Origin: Blasia pusilla
Lineage: Eukaryota > Marchantiophyta > Marchantiopsida > Blasiales
Assembly: GCA_050084515.1 (NCBI GenBank)
Contig: CM114273.1
Span: 6,696,001-6,760,000 of the forward strand
Length of the DNA: 64,000 nucleotides
Direction: 5' to 3'
The notes under the pieces were generated by a model. That model searched no databases. It had not been told where the DNA came from and saw only the letters and a list, made by a program, of their open reading frames with translations. Shown here piece after piece: positions 22,670-35,430 of the stretch (positions are counted from its first letter, which is position 1; the number at the start of each line of letters is the position of its first letter). The translations under genes and the position numbers were made by a program.

Positions 22670-25096
22670 TGGGTGCTACATGATGTGGTTGATGACACAG
22701 TCGAGATCTGAAGAATGTGAGGAGCACTTTGGTGATGATGTGGCGAGACTAGTGGATGGTGTGTCAAAGTTAAGTCATATCAACCAGGTATGTCCCAACC
22801 TTGTTCATGCCTATTTCTGATGAGAGTTGGTGATTTGAAAGGTTTTTCTGAATACAAATTATAGGTCAAGTCCAACACACATGCAAGGTCCTGTCCAGGA
22901 AAGAAGGCTTGCTGCAGATATATCTAGCAAGTGGAGGGATTAATGAAGATGTGACAGAAAGCGAGAATCTTCAAATGTTTTTGTAGCTCAGAGGGCGGCG
23001 GGCTTTGCTGATTGTACAATCCTCGTATTTTGAACAAAATGAATAGAAAAGAATTCAGTGATCAACTGCAAATGTGGCTAATAGGTAGGGATCTCATACT
23101 AATCACAGTAGGTATAGAGGGCAAGAGGGTTCAAGTCAAGGAATATTCAACTGGTTTCCAAACTCGATTGGTATGATGGTTTAAGCTTCATTCTCGGGAC
23201 TGTCTATCAAAGTGAGGAAATGGAAATCCTTTGAGCAGTCCGATGAGTTGGAAGAGCCAGAGTTGGAGGGCAAACGTGGTTCAAATAGACTTGTTATTAA
23301 GTAGTCAATTCCATTCTGCTAAATTTCAAGCCCAACATCACCTTTTTCAAATAAAGCTGCCATTTGTTCTCCCTTAAAATAATTCCCCATGTGAATTCAT
23401 ATGTTTCATAAGAGGCAATTTTGGGTCTATATTTGGGTATTGATCTACTATCCGGTACTCATTGCAGCTTTTGAGGAGGCACGGAAGGATAATGACTTGT
23501 CAAAATTCAACAGAGGCCGGTGGTTTGAGTCAGAGAGGTAAGTGCACCTTGTCCCGTGAAGTAATGACTTTGTTTTGTGTGTCATCTCTTCATTTAGTAT
23601 ACAAGTCATGAGTAGACTTGTAAAGAACTTAAGACTTTCCCACTAGGGGAATGCTTTTTCGTTCCTCGTGGATGGTAACATTTCATCAAGATTTTTTCAG
23701 GGTTTACTCTAATAGATGGTCAAGAGTTAGTTGTTTAACTTTGGAGTCCAAAAGCAGACTTATCTCTTGGAGTTATGACAACCTCTAAACAGTGTAGCCT
23801 TGGTTATTTACTTGGCAACAGGTGGGCGGTTTGCGCATTATGCTCTTAGGTAACATCAATGATCCTCGTGTGGTCCTCATCAAAGCGCCAATCGTCTACA
23901 CAACATGCGAACAATGTAAGTATCGAGAGGAAGTCTGGTTCAAAGTTCCCTCTTGATTTCAAACCAGAAAAAGCTCACTACTTTGGCAAACTTTTTAGAT
24001 GCTATGAAGTACATATTCATGTCAAAGGACTTTTCGGAGGATATCATGATTTCGACGGTCTTGATTGCATTCGTGTGTAGTTATGCTCTCCCACCATCGA
24101 AAGCACATCTTTGAGCACAAGAAACTTTGGCGATTTGGTGCTCACCGGCATCAAGGCTTGGTGTGTGGGCCGTGAAGGTGAGCTAGAAGATCTTTGTTTT
24201 CTTTGTCTTGCAAGTATGTCCCAAATTCTATTTCAGATGACTTTTCAGGTTCCCCACAGATGTTTTACTGTCACTTTGATGCGTGGGGGTAGTCAGTGGG
24301 TGGTAACTAATTCTAGTTATCACTAGTTTCTGAGTTATGATGTATTGTTCTTACTAGAGGCCCTCTCATAATGTGCCTCCAACCTGTCGGTGCTAGCCCA
24401 AAACCTTTCGGAGACTACGAGCTGCACTAGCTGCCATATGGAGTCCACACAAAGACTGGAGGTATTTAAGGAGAATGACAAAAAGAGCTAAACGAAGAGC
24501 ACTACTCTATGGTGATATGGTGCAAGAGGAATTGGAACCCAAACCGGATCCAGAAGATGAGGAAGAGTTGACAATGAAGTGAAGGTGTGCATATCTCCCA
24601 TAGCCTTGCAGTAAAAGATGAAGGTATTTTCTGTAACATAACACCTTTAACTACATTTTGTCATCGGGTTGAAGGTACTTGGGTCGTGCAATATTCATGG
24701 TGTCAGTCTGTCAGGGATTGCATCCAGATCATTTCAGATCATATGTTACTTATTCTCATTGCCCACCTTTGATTGCTGAACCAGAGAAAGCTGGTGTACT
24801 TACATGTTGATTGGCTGATCAACAATAATGCAGGATCTTCTTGAAGTAGTTGTGCCATTTGATATATTATTAGATCGTAACAGGCGCAGTGCTAGACTTG
24901 GTTCCCCTAGCAATCCAGGAGAGATAAGTAAGAAGAAGTTGCCCTTGCTGCTTTGGGTGCCTATGAGGATGCTCTTGACAAGGAGCTTCTTATTTCAACC
25001 TCGTAACTCCTCTATTCATAGTGTCAAGGGACATGAGCTCCATTGTCCAGATACAAGAGAAAGATGTTGCATGCGGCAGTGGTTGGCTGAATCTTA
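22670..25096 (+). pseudogene. Captured fragment of a RelA/SpoT-homologue (RSH) gene with introns
   Basis: RSH proteins make or degrade (p)ppGpp in plastids. Exon-like pieces on the plus strand keep splice signals: about 22670-22787 (VLHDVVDDTVE, then HFGDDVARLVDGVSKLSHIN, followed by GTATG); 23822-23915 (LRIMLLGNINDPRVVLIK, then NRLHNMRT after a frameshift, followed by GTAAGT); about 24127-24205 (GELEDLCF); 24394-24582 (RRLRAALAAIWSPHKDWRYL); and 24834-25096 (DLLEVVVPFDILLDRNRRS, then ALGAYEDALDKELLIS). HDVVDDT and RLHNMRT are HD-hydrolase landmarks. Several frameshifts are present and the synthetase domain is not seen. Retained introns mean capture at the DNA level. A further exon-like piece at 23468-23540 is unassigned. 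Confidence 0.75.
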
Positions 25097-25504
25097 ACGT
25101 GAAGAGAGCATCTTTCGGCTTTTAAGCCAAGAAGTTGTGCAGACATCGCACGAAGTATCAGGGAGCTCCTTGATTATTTTATTGTGAACAAAATTGGAAT
25201 GAAGGGATCTTCCTAAGAAGGAATGCTTCCGCACATGACTAAACCAAAAGAACTGACCGCTCAAACTTCCCTGTGATCCATGTGCTCAAACCTCTGCCTC
25301 CAACTATTATATATAAATAGTTTGGAAAAGAGGATTTCAATAATTCACCATATAAATGGAAAAGAGGATTTCAATAATTCAAATCCATTAATTCTTGCAC
25401 CGTTCAAAAGGCATAATATACATTCCAAAGTATCCAAAATTTATTTTCCCACTAGTTATATCGATATAATTAGCTGTCTGATTCAAAACTGAAGTAGTAA
25501 GCTT

Positions 25505-26166
25505 CAAGTTCTCTCTAGTCATAATTGTATGACTCATGCAGTTCTGTTGCAATGACTACATCATTTCCGCAACTCGCATAGTCATATCTTTGTGACTAAA
25601 CCAGTTATGTCCGCTTCTATAGTAGTCATGTAACTCTACTCTTCTAGTCATAGTACATGACTACATGAGTCCATACCAACATTTCAATAAAATAAAATGA
25701 CTACATGAGTTGTCAACTATAACTGAATGGAGTATATTTTGGTGCATTTTGATAGGATATTTGAACTTTTGCACACCAACCATGACTAAAGGAGTCGTTG
25801 GTGGTAACTAAAAAAATATACACATATGACTAGATGAGTCGTACTCAAGTCCACATCATCATTGACATGTCACAACAATAGTCCATGTCATCAGTGACAC
25901 ATCATACTAAATAGTCCATGTCACTGATGATGTGTGATTATTCCACGTCATCTAAGTGACATGTCAGTCATGGCCTCATGACTACACCCTCGAGTTATAT
26001 ACCAACCTCCACCTAAGCTGACTATCCTAGTTAGCCTAGTCGCCAAACAAATATGACTTGGCTTTTGTGTCTAAAGTAGTCGTCAATCATTGTTAGTCGT
26101 GGTATCTAAAGTATGACTCATATGAGTCATATAACCTAGTCATAAAACCAGGGATTTCTTCTAGTG
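25505..26166 (-). repeat. Right terminal and subterminal repeats of the CACTA element
   Basis: More than twenty short GACTA/TAGTC-type motifs, many in the form ATGACTANNNNAGTC, end in the terminal inverted repeat CCTAGTCATAAAACC...TTCTTCTAGTG. Confidence 0.85.
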
Positions 26167-26206
26167 TATCCAGCATTGGAAGTTGTGATTTCTTAATGTA
26201 AGTGTT

Positions 26207-26728
26207 TATCCCGTCTTTGAGGATAGATCGGTGAGATCTAGTAGAACGCCTTCTCGAGTAGTGGAAGATAGGCTCAAGAGGTCAAGAATGACCTGTTGAG
26301 GCCCGGGAAAACTGAGAGAGTAGGTTTCCCTTTCATTTCGGCTCATTTGGAGCCATATTGGGGAACTTACTATTTTAGGTAATTACCATTTTGAGTATAT
26401 GGTCAATTTTATATTTTTGGTAAGTGGCCCTTGACCTCCTACATCATGTCAAGAGCCAAGGAAGAGACTTGGGAGCATAGGTTACAATGGAGAGAGCTTG
26501 GGGGAGGGGAGGGATATACCTCAAGGAACGAGAGCTTGAGAGCTCATTCTCTCTTTGTTTAACCTCTTGGCACGAGGCGGAAAAGCTATGGTCCCTTACC
26601 TTGTGAGTGTAACCCAAGATTCTCATTAGGAGAATGGGTTTGGTTTGGTTTGACATTGAGAGAGACATGTGAGAGTGCACACATGTGACAACTATGGTAT
26701 TCTGATAGAGATTAGATCTCATTTTACA
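26207..26728 (+). repeat. 5' LTR of gypsy copy 2
   Basis: Aligns end to end with 3055-3567, starting at TATCCCGTCTTTGAGG (for TGTCACGTCTTTTAGG) and ending ATTTTACA. Confidence 0.82.
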
Positions 26729-27239
26729 AAGAGAGAATGAGTGAATGAGAGAGCTTCATGGGGGAGCTCACTGGTTGCTTCATGGGGGAGTTGACTTTTG
26801 TGCAGGTTGGGGAACCCTGTTCCCCGCTTCATGGCTCATGGGAGGGCTCACCGAAGCAAGAGCCGTGCGAGTTTGTTGTTTTGCCTTGCCGATTTTTCCT
26901 ATGGGAGAGTGGCACGCGGAAGTGTTGCCTAATTTCCGAGAGGAATTGAATATGGGGGTGAATTGCTCCATGTTGGTGCTTTGGGGAGTGCCATGTAGCT
27001 TGCTGATTCATGTTATCATAGGTTTTATAATTTTTTGGGAGAAATCAGCGCGGAAGTGGTGCCAAATTTTGTGTAGGACAAAGAGACGTTGGGCTTTACG
27101 ACAATCCCTGTTAGTCTTTACTGGAATGTCTGATTCAAAATATGTTTTGATGATGTCGTAGATTGTGAAGTTGTACATGCTGTGCAACAAATAGTGCACA
27201 ATTTGGAGTTGCAAGCAAAAAGTTATGGTCAATCTTGCA

Positions 27240-28350
27240 AAATAGTTCCTATAACTCCTCACGAACTATTGTATCCGGCGCCGCTCTCCTCCAGTCATCT
27301 TAGGGCCCATATCTGGCTCCCAAGTCTCCATCGTGACTATGGTAGGACTCTTCGGCATGAGTGTAGGTTGTTGTATGGTGCAACCTTGTCTCCTACAATC
27401 AAACTCGACTGCTCTCTTGTAGCCAACTGCAAACTCTCATCTCCACGTGCAGTACCCAGAACTACGCTCGATGTTGTGGCTATCATCTCCTAGCGTACCT
27501 GAAAAATATCCCAAGAAGTCCAAGGTGTCTCTCCCCATTACCCCTAGTGTGTTGATCTTCTCGGGTCCTAAAAACATCTCTCAACATAGGGGAGATGTTC
27601 ATAAGAAGCACCCCCTCTCGCACCCATGTCCGTAGGATTCGGTCCAGCATCGCGTACCATGACTGGATAGCCTGAGCCTCTGTCATCCCCTAAGTCACAT
27701 TGATCAACCGGCGCAAGCGAGTGTAAGCCTCATGCAAACTTTCACCTAGGTGCCTCTGGAAGTCATGGATGCTCCGCAACTTCTCCGTCCATACCCCTTG
27801 GTAGCTCGCCCTCAACTCAGCGAAGAATTTAACCACGAGGTTAAACCTGGCACAAACCTGACTAGACTGTGCAACTGCTCCAGTGTGAGTGACCCCTCCT
27901 AAAGCATCACTAGTGGAAGAGGAAGCAGCCTCTCCTGACTCCTCCTCCTTGTCTGGGAACGGCTCCGTCCATGATACATAGTGTGGGTCATAGCTAGTAG
28001 AGTCGCCATGCCTCAATCTCCTGGGCATATCTGTGGGAGAACTCATGGTAATCATCCATGGACATCCCTCTACTCAAACATCATAATCCGAGGTCACGTG
28101 CCATCACTGGTTGATGACAAGATTGCGATGACGGTGGCGGCCAAAACAAACTACGTGGTGGTGGCGTAAGTCAGAGAATCAACGGTCGCCGTGGAAGACC
28201 CTCCACTCCGTAATGGCGGCAATGGTAACCAAGGGTGAACAACGGCCAAAAGTGGATCTGAGTAGCGCTAGGCGGCGGCGGCAGCTGACGATGGATGATG
28301 GATTGTTGAAGGTGACGATGGAGCATTTATGGTGATGGTGACGGCCATGA
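27240..28350 (-). other. Inverted, chimeric block inside gypsy copy 2
   Basis: Read on the minus strand this contains, in order: leader sequence (about 28345-28070), then gag (28055-27546, with the core gag domain SLHEAYTRLRRLINVT and WYAMLDRILRTWVREGVLLM), then a direct jump into the linker that normally lies between methyltransferase and RT (27545-27240). So an element form lacking protease and methyltransferase is inverted within a plus-strand copy. The gag core retained here is the part deleted from copy 1. Confidence 0.8.
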
Positions 28351-29622
28351 GAGATGGCGACCTTAGCAACATTTAACAGTGCCATCACTTGGCCTAGTGA
28401 TTTGATTGAGGGACATGTCCATGTAGAGAATACCCCCGTTCCTGAAATTTCTATGGAGAGGAGTGTCATGGTAGCTGCATCAGTCGGTGGAGGAGAGGTA
28501 CCGCTTTGGGGCTCGACAGAGGAGCTTTGACGCTTACCCATTGAGTATGTGCAGACCGCATGGAGCAAGACATTTGCACCATAGTGTGACGGATCAGACT
28601 AACCCCAGGTAGCTAGGAATGCTGCTATGACCCCTTTGGACACCACCCTGATTGTGTGGTGCATCCCAGCGGAAGGTATTCGGGTGTTGGATCTCTTTGG
28701 AGGGATCAGCACTGGGTTAGCTGCTATTTTGCAGGCTTAAGTGCGCGTGCAGCTATACCTCTATGTGGAGATTGATGATGTTCAAGAAGCGCTTCACTTC
28801 ACCATGTGGCGCAGTAACGCCTCCGTTTTCCCGACTTGTTGTCTGCGTCCGCTGTCCAGGGATACCAGAGTTCCCTACCGAGGGATATTTCATTGTCGGG
28901 GGCGCAGGACTTGGAGTGGGTAGGGGCCATAGATTTGGTCATTGCTGGTTGGCCGTATTAGGGCCAATCGAGTGCTGGACGAGATAGCAAGTTAGGTGAC
29001 ACTTGGTCCAGGTTGTTTTGGGAGATGATGCGGATTTTGCGACACTTGCAAGAGCATCAGTCTCGTTCTCCAACATACATTCTGGAGAATATGCCGATTT
29101 TGGGCAATTCGAGGTCCTGCATGGTGACAAGTGCACATCAGGTGCGCGCATGGATCGGCCCAGCAGTGTTTTTGGATGCGGCGAGTGTAGGTTCTAGAGC
29201 ACATCGCCTGCGTCTTTGGCGGACCAACTTGGTGCCACATGAGGTTTTTTGGAGGGCGTATGCAAGAGTGGAGCACCCCTCCGAATTGTTGGTGGATTCC
29301 ATTTTGGATCCAGGTCGTCGATCACAGGCAGTGAGGCACGATGATTGACCGCCGTTGACTGTGGTCAATAGGATTGGCTTGCCATGGGCAGCCTTTCCCA
29401 CATTTGTGAGTTTTCATGGTTCCTATGCATTCAAGGAGACCGGACTTGGCTTGGTTTGGGATGACCAGGTATAGAGATTGGTGGAGCCCAACGCCAATGA
29501 GCGAGAGTGAGCAATGGGATTCCCCGCATGACTAACAGCATTATCGTCACTATCAGAGGCATCATGACGTCATGTCTTGGGTCAGGCGATGGACCTGAAC
29601 TGCTTCACATGGATTTTGAGCT
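28350..29622 (+). pseudogene. Protease-MTase linker and DNMT3-like domain, broken (gypsy copy 2)
   Basis: The linker (WPSDLIEGHV region) leads to motif I VLDLFGGISTGLAAILQA at 28684. The catalytic PCQ is destroyed: TGT has become TAT and CAG has become TAG at 28966-28971, both transitions. Motif VI reads GAG AAT ATG. The motif VIII region and the final AMDLNCFTWI motif (to about 29622) are recognisable. Frameshifts occur from about 28780. This copy could not be catalytically active even if the frame were open. Confidence 0.87.
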
Positions 29623-30059
29623 TAGAAGTAGTTGCGCAGCGTCGTTTGAGGATGCGATAGATCACAGCTATTGCATTGGTGAGCCCCATGCCTATCGAGA
29701 CGGTTGAGGCAGTGGTTGGGGACGAGACCCGAGGATATCAACACACCAGGGCTGATCGGGAGAGACACTCTTGGACTTCTTGGGATGTTTATCAGGTACG
29801 CCAGAAGATGATAGCCAAAAGATCGAGTGTTGTTTCGGGTACTGCATGTGGAGATAAGAGTTTGCAATTGGCTGCAAAAGAGCTGTCGAGTTTGATTGTA
29901 GGAGACGGGGTTGCACCATAGCAACCACCTACACCCACGACGGAGAGTCCTACCGTAGTCATGATGGAGACTTGTGAGCCAGATATAGGCCCTAAGATGA
30001 CAAGAGGAGAGCCGCGCCAGATACATCAATTTTTGAGGAGTTATAGGGAGTTGTTTTGC

Positions 30060-31400
30060 ATTTAGCATGCAAGATATGGGTACGTTGAAGGGTCCAGGGA
30101 TCCGCATTGAGTTGTCGAGTGACACGCCGATCTTCCGACAACCCTACACGTACAGTGACATGGAGAGGGCTCTGATTTAGAGTAAGAGCCAGGACTTGGT
30201 TGGAGGAGGGTTAATGGAGATGTCGCATGGAGAGTATGCATCTGCCACTGTCATGCCCGCCAAAAAGGATATGCATGGCAACTCGACGGATAGGCGGATG
30301 TGTGGAGATTACTGACCTATAAATTAGCAGACAAAGTCCGATAGGTATGCATGCCCACCCCCTGAGGAGATCTTTGATGCTATTGGGCATGCAAAGATTT
30401 TTCAATTTGTTAGATCTTCGAGCCGGATACCATCAACTGCCTATCAGATTGGAGGACATGCAGAAGACGTCATTTTGGGGCATCGATCCTCACGGGAAGG
30501 ATTGTTTATACTAGTGGCGGTTCTTACCATTTGCGTTAAAGAACGCCCTAGCTGAGTTTCAGAGGGTCATGGATAGGATCTTGGCAGGTCTGGATTTTGC
30601 TAGGTGTTATATTGATGACATCGTAGTCTTTAGCGCCACGGTTGAGGAGCATGAGCGACATCTAGAGGAGGTGTTTCAATGATTGCAGTTACATGGGCTC
30701 AAGCTACATCGAGGCAAGTGCAAGTTCTTCTACGACCAGATTGAGTACTTGGGTCATACGATATATCCAGGTGGTCTTGGTGTGCATTAGAAGAAGGTAG
30801 AGGCTATTTCACGCCCTACAGATGTGAGTCAAGTTTGTGCATTCATGGGATTGGCAAACTTCTATCGACGGTACATCAAGGGTTTCAGCTCGATTGCGAA
30901 GCCGCTGACCTTGCTGACCAAGGTGGATCAGGAGTGGCACTGGGGGGATGAACAGGAGAGAGCACTTCAGATGCTCAAGGATATATTGACGTCCGCACCC
31001 ATATTGAGGAGACCGATCAGGGGGCGTCCTTTCAAGTTGCATACCGATTGGAGCATGTTAGGGATTGGAGCTGTGCTCACCCAGCAAGACGATGATGGTA
31101 GAGAGTTTGTGGTGGCCAACGCTAGTCGCTCAAACAATGCTGTAGAGGCAAAGTATAGCTTGTATGAGGATGAGTGCTTGGCTGCAATGTCGGCTCTTGC
31201 ACATTTCAGATGTTATCTATTCGGAAATCCCTTTACCATCATTACTGATCATCAACCACTTAAGTGGTTGATGGAGTTCGACAAGCTTACAGGGAAGCTT
31301 GCGAGGTGGGCTCTTTTGTTGCAGGAGTATGACTTCTAGGTGGTGCATAGGCCCAAGACACTCGACCAAGATGCATATGGTTTGAGCCATAATCCATGCC
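30060..31400 (+). pseudogene. Reverse transcriptase and RNase H, broken (gypsy copy 2)
   Basis: RT motifs are LRAGYHQLPIRLEDMQKT, then FQRVMDRILAGLDFARC followed by YIDDIVVFS and HLEEVFQ, split by stops. The frame 30824-31339 is open for 171 residues from FMGLANFYRRYIKGFSSI through RNase H (LHTDWSMLGIGAVLTQQD, ASRSNNAVEAKYSLYEDE, ITDHQPLKWLMEF). It is less damaged here than in copy 1. Usual neighbours: methyltransferase before, integrase after. Confidence 0.9.
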
Positions 31401-31659
31401 CGAGTCAGCGAGATGCGATTAGAGCTCGTTGGCATGGTGAGAGTAATGAGAAGTTGGTGCCAGGTTAGCATGCGTAAGCCTATTTGGGCTTGTTGGCTAT
31501 GGAGAGCCCGATTGCTGAGACTTTGGTGGCGAGGTCTCATGGAGAGTCCTCAGATCCACAGGCCAATAAGGAGACAATAGGTGGCCGAGACATTCACGAT
31601 GATGGAGTGGTCTTGGAGTACCTACGTATTGGCAGCGTTGTGAGCACAATGGGTACTAG

Positions 31660-32890
31660 AAAGCGGGATCGGATCCTACAGCGAGCCATACGGTTCCGAT
31701 GGGAGGGGACACATGTGTTGCAAGTGTGGGAGGATGGTAGAGTGCATGTAGTGCCTCATCTTTTGCAGAGAGCATGTTTGGTGCGTCATGCCCACAAGGA
31801 GTTGAGTCATTTTGGAGTGAAGCGGACGTACAGCTTCCTCCAGATTCAGTATTGATGGCCAGACATGCTAACTGATGTTCAGCAATTTGTTGCCATATGC
31901 ATGGTGTGTGATCGAGTCCAAGCATCATTCAATGTTGCGACTCCATAGTAGCATCCACTTCTGATAACGGGTTTAGGTTATAGATGGAGTTTGGATTTTA
32001 CAAGACCTTTGCCTTTGACGGAGCGCCATAGTCGTCATATATTGGTGATAGTCAAGCACTTCTCCAAGTGGATAGAGTTGGTTGCATTTCTTGAAAAAGC
32101 AAGTGAGGGAGTAGCGTATGCCTTCCTAGATCAGGATTTGAGTTATTACGATGCACTAGATGAGGTGTTGACAGACCAAGGAACAGAGTTCCGTAGGGAG
32201 TTTCAGGCCTTGTGTGATCAAGCATTGATCGACCACCGTACTACTTTATGAGATCGTCTTGAGGCGGATGGACTAGAAGAGTGGGTTGTGCAAATGGTGA
32301 AGAGACGACTTCGCAAGTATGGCTTCCAGAGAGGTCACCTAGGAGATTGGGACCTCCAGTTGCCGTGGTTGGCGATGGGATATAGATTTAGCAGGCATAC
32401 ATCCTTAGCGCTTCCCTCACCGTACTTGCTTTCATATGGCCGAGACCCAAATTTACCTGCAGCCATTTGTCGAGGTGTTGGTGAGGTGTTGAACCTTGAT
32501 GACCATGATGTATGGATGCAAGCATGTTCTTAGAGAACTGAGTTGTTTGGAAGAGTGATGCCCATGGCGTTTGAGAACTTGGCTATTGCGCAACATCGGG
32601 ATACATTGAGGTATGCAACTATTCAGGGTGGTGGTAATCGACCTACTATCCGGAGGTTTCATCAGGGAGACTATGTCTACTTGCAACAAACGGCACCCAC
32701 GACCTTGGATGTCATTGCAAGGCTCACCATCTTGAGAGTGCGTGAGGTTTTGCCATCCGATGTTCTCTTATTGGATGGACGCGATGGTATGGTTTGGAAG
32801 GACCATGTGCATAACTGTGCGCCATGTCATCTTCTGAATATTGAAGGTACAATTGATCTGAGCTTAGCAGTAGTTCCTGCCGGCTTGCGG
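31660..32890 (+). pseudogene. Integrase, nearly complete but broken (gypsy copy 2)
   Basis: The HHCC zinc finger is visible (RHAHKELSHFG ... CMVC) at about 31780-31910, then the core: SLDFTRPLPLTERHS with the first Asp, LTDQGTEFRREF with the second, and ADGLEEWVVQMVKRRL around the Glu. The C-terminal domain FHQGDYVYLQQTAPTTLD and APCHLLNIEGT is open in the frame from 32543. Stops at 31853, after 32251 and at about 32534 break it. This is the only copy in the window that shows the integrase core. Confidence 0.88.
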
Positions 32891-33024
32891 TATATGTTGT
32901 GTAGTTATGCCCGTGGTGCAGCCACTATGCTAGTTTGTGATGGATGTTCGAGAGGATGGCATATGGCATGTTTGACGCCACCTCTCACTAGGGTTCCTCA
33001 GGGACGATGGATACGTACAGATGT
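32891..33024 (+). pseudogene. PHD finger, degenerate (gypsy copy 2)
   Basis: Same domain as 11199-11339: MLC, CDGC and GWHMAC remain, but the first Cys is Tyr (TGT to TAT) and the final CPRC is lost (WIRTDVHS). The frame then runs on past the original stop to 33154. It shows that the PHD finger is a family trait and not private to copy 1. Confidence 0.85.
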
Positions 33025-33212
33025 ACATAGCGTAGGTTGTTCTACATTCCGACTTGTGTTTATGACATGGATGACAAGAAGACGACTAACGATGGGGCCA
33101 TATGAGCACCCGGCCATCTTGCTCTTAACGTACGAGAGATGTATGTCATGGTAGGTAGGGATAGATGGCTATCTGGAGTTAGAGGGACCTAACCACCAGC
33201 TAGGGGGGCGAT

Positions 33213-33340
33213 TGGAGATATTTTGGTACTTCTTGTCTCGTTGTTTGGATGCCATGAGTTAGAATGGGATCGTTCGTGTTTGTGTGTGTGTTCGGTGACA
33301 ACGATGTATGTTGTGTAGCGATGTGTATGCGCACGACAAC
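33213..33340 (+). repeat. Block A before the 3' LTR of gypsy copy 2
   Basis: Preceded by the purine run AGGGGGGCGA. Same block as 11527-11654. Confidence 0.75.
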
Positions 33341-33645
33341 AGTCATGTCTTTTAGGATACATCGGTGAGATCTTGTAGAGCGCCTTCTCGAGTAGTGTAG
33401 GACAGACTCAAGAGGTCGAGGATGACCTGCTGAGGCCCCGGGGAGAGCAGGTTTCCCCTTCGTTGCGGCTCATTTGGAGCCATATTGAGGAACTTACTAT
33501 TTTAGGTAAGTACCATTTTGAGTATATGTTCAATTTTCTATTTTTGGTAAGTGGCCCTTGACCTCCTACATCAGGTCAAGAGCCAAGGAGGTGACTTGGG
33601 AGCATAGGTTACCATGAAGAGAGCTTGGGGGAGGGGAGGGGTATA
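33341..33645 (+). repeat. Truncated 3' LTR of gypsy copy 2
   Basis: Matches the first ~305 bp of the LTR, then stops at GGGGTATA and runs into unrelated DNA. Confidence 0.83.
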
Positions 33646-34279
33646 TGACTATTGCAAGATGTTTTTTAGGAGTGAATTACGTGTCATTGTGTTTGACTTT
33701 CTTGCAATTACTCATACTTGTAATCACTTGCAAAAGATTGTAAAAGCTTTATAACGTTGCCAATCAATTACGGCCACTTGAATGTAGTAATGCAAGTCCA
33801 ATCAAACTTCTTGGCAAAGAATCCATAAGCATGCAAAATATTTCTTTGACGTTGTGGTGGAAGATCTTGGGTATTTTCATACATGTAGTTTTTGTGGTGC
33901 CAAGTACATATGAGTTTTGGTCGGAGAGCAATCAAGGAATGTGAGTTTTTCTTTTTGAAGGACCAAGTTCTTACCTCATATATTGCTTGGGAGCTTGAGG
34001 CTCAAAGCACCATAGGGAGAAAGGTTAAGATATTTCTCATTGATTAAGGAATTGAATATCTCAACCATACACTTGGTTGCTCGCTTGTTTGAAGTTGGTT
34101 CATATTTCAAATCCCAAGGTTTTCGTCATGGGACCACTCATCCATACACACAAGATATTGTTGGCATGGCCGAATGCATGATGTGTATAATCTTTAAGTG
34201 AGTTTGCACACTACTTGAGGATGCAAAGGTCAATGGCCATTATTGGGCATGTGGAGTAAAATACTTGGTATAGACTTCC
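33646..34279. other. AT-rich flank, probably also copia debris
   Basis: It leads into the copia pol fragment with no break that I can see. No open frame of note. Confidence 0.4.
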
Positions 34280-35430
34280 ATATGCACTTCTTGGTGGTAA
34301 AACACCTTATGAGAGGTTTTTCGACGAGAAGCCCTCACTTACTTATATTCATCATTTAAATTGGTTCCTCGGCATGGTACCATGTAGCAAAGGAGAAGTG
34401 AAAGAACTTCCAAGAATCTTGATACAAAAGCCAAAAGAGGTATCTTTGTTGGCTATTCTGACACAACCAAGGCATATGACATCTTTCTTCTTGAAACAAC
34501 AAGTGTGGTCTTGAACCGTTGATGCCACATTTGATGAAGGCTTTGGAAGTGGAGATCTTCCGAATCATGTTGATACTCATGAATTTAGGGATGATCTTGG
34601 AGAATAGTTGTAGTTAACTATCCCAAGAATCATTGATGCACCAACAACAAAAGAAATGGTTAAACCTGATGCTCTAGCATAGCAATAAGAGGAGTTTACA
34701 AACTTACCTGCAAAGCTCATTGACTCGGAGATTGGGCTTGCTAAGTCGAATCATCCAAAGCTAGACACATCCAAAGAGGAGACTTTTGGCATGCAATTGG
34801 AAGAGTCACAAAGACAACTTAAAGAAGGCATTGGCTCGCCAAACATAATCAAGGGTCCTAATGGACGTTATATGCCTTGGTGAGAAGAGGATGATGAGTT
34901 CTCGTGCGTTGATCCTAATATTGTGACTGTGGTAGCTTCTAGTAACGAGAAGATCCATTGAAAATAAAAGAGAAGCTCTCAACTCACCAATGGCTCAATA
35001 TTGGAGTCATGTAATGCAAGAAAAGTTGAGCTTCTTGAGAGAGTATGATACTTGGGGGTGTGCAGACTTACTGAAGGAAAGAAAGACAATTGGTTGAAAT
35101 TGGGTGTTTAAGACAAAGATTTCTAGCAATAGATCCATTCAGTAATTCAGGGATTTGTTGATGGCCAAGGGATTTTTACAAATAGAAGGCTTCGTTTATC
35201 ATTAACAATTGCACTAGTGGCACACCTTTCTACCATAGTATATTTGCTGCAATTGCTATGTTGTTAATGGAAATGTGGAACAAATGGATGTTACCACTAA
35301 GCTCCAAATGGTATCTTGGTGAGGAGTAGTTGCAATAATGTTAAAAGATAAAGGATTTTGGAGAGTGGAGCTACTTTCCTGGCATTTTTTTTTCATGTGA
35401 TCAAGGCAATAGTACCAATTCTTTGAATCA
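34280..35430 (+). pseudogene. Ty1/copia pol fragment (integrase end to RT start)
   Basis: Read with frameshifts: ALLGGKTPYERFFDEKPSL (end of copia integrase), then GYSDTTKAYDIFLL, then about 500 bp on the RT start pattern EKLSFLREYDTWG, LKERKTIG, NWVFKTKISSN, and LMAKGFLQIEGF, followed by VNGNVEQMDVTT. These fit the copia RT N-terminus (TWxLV, KWVFKxK, LVAKGFxQ, FLNGxL). Too many stops to function. Confidence 0.72.

Larger units (their letters stand above)
26207..33645 (+). mobile_element. Ty3/gypsy retrotransposon, copy 2, internally rearranged
   Basis: Same family and orientation as copy 1. Its 5' LTR begins about 40 bp right of the CACTA end. Between the leader and the methyltransferase it has a ~1.1-kb inverted block (27240-28350) in place of normal gag and protease. 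From 28350 on it is collinear with copy 1 and it retains the integrase missing there. The 3' LTR is cut off after about 305 bp at 33645. Many stops and frameshifts are present. Confidence 0.9.
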
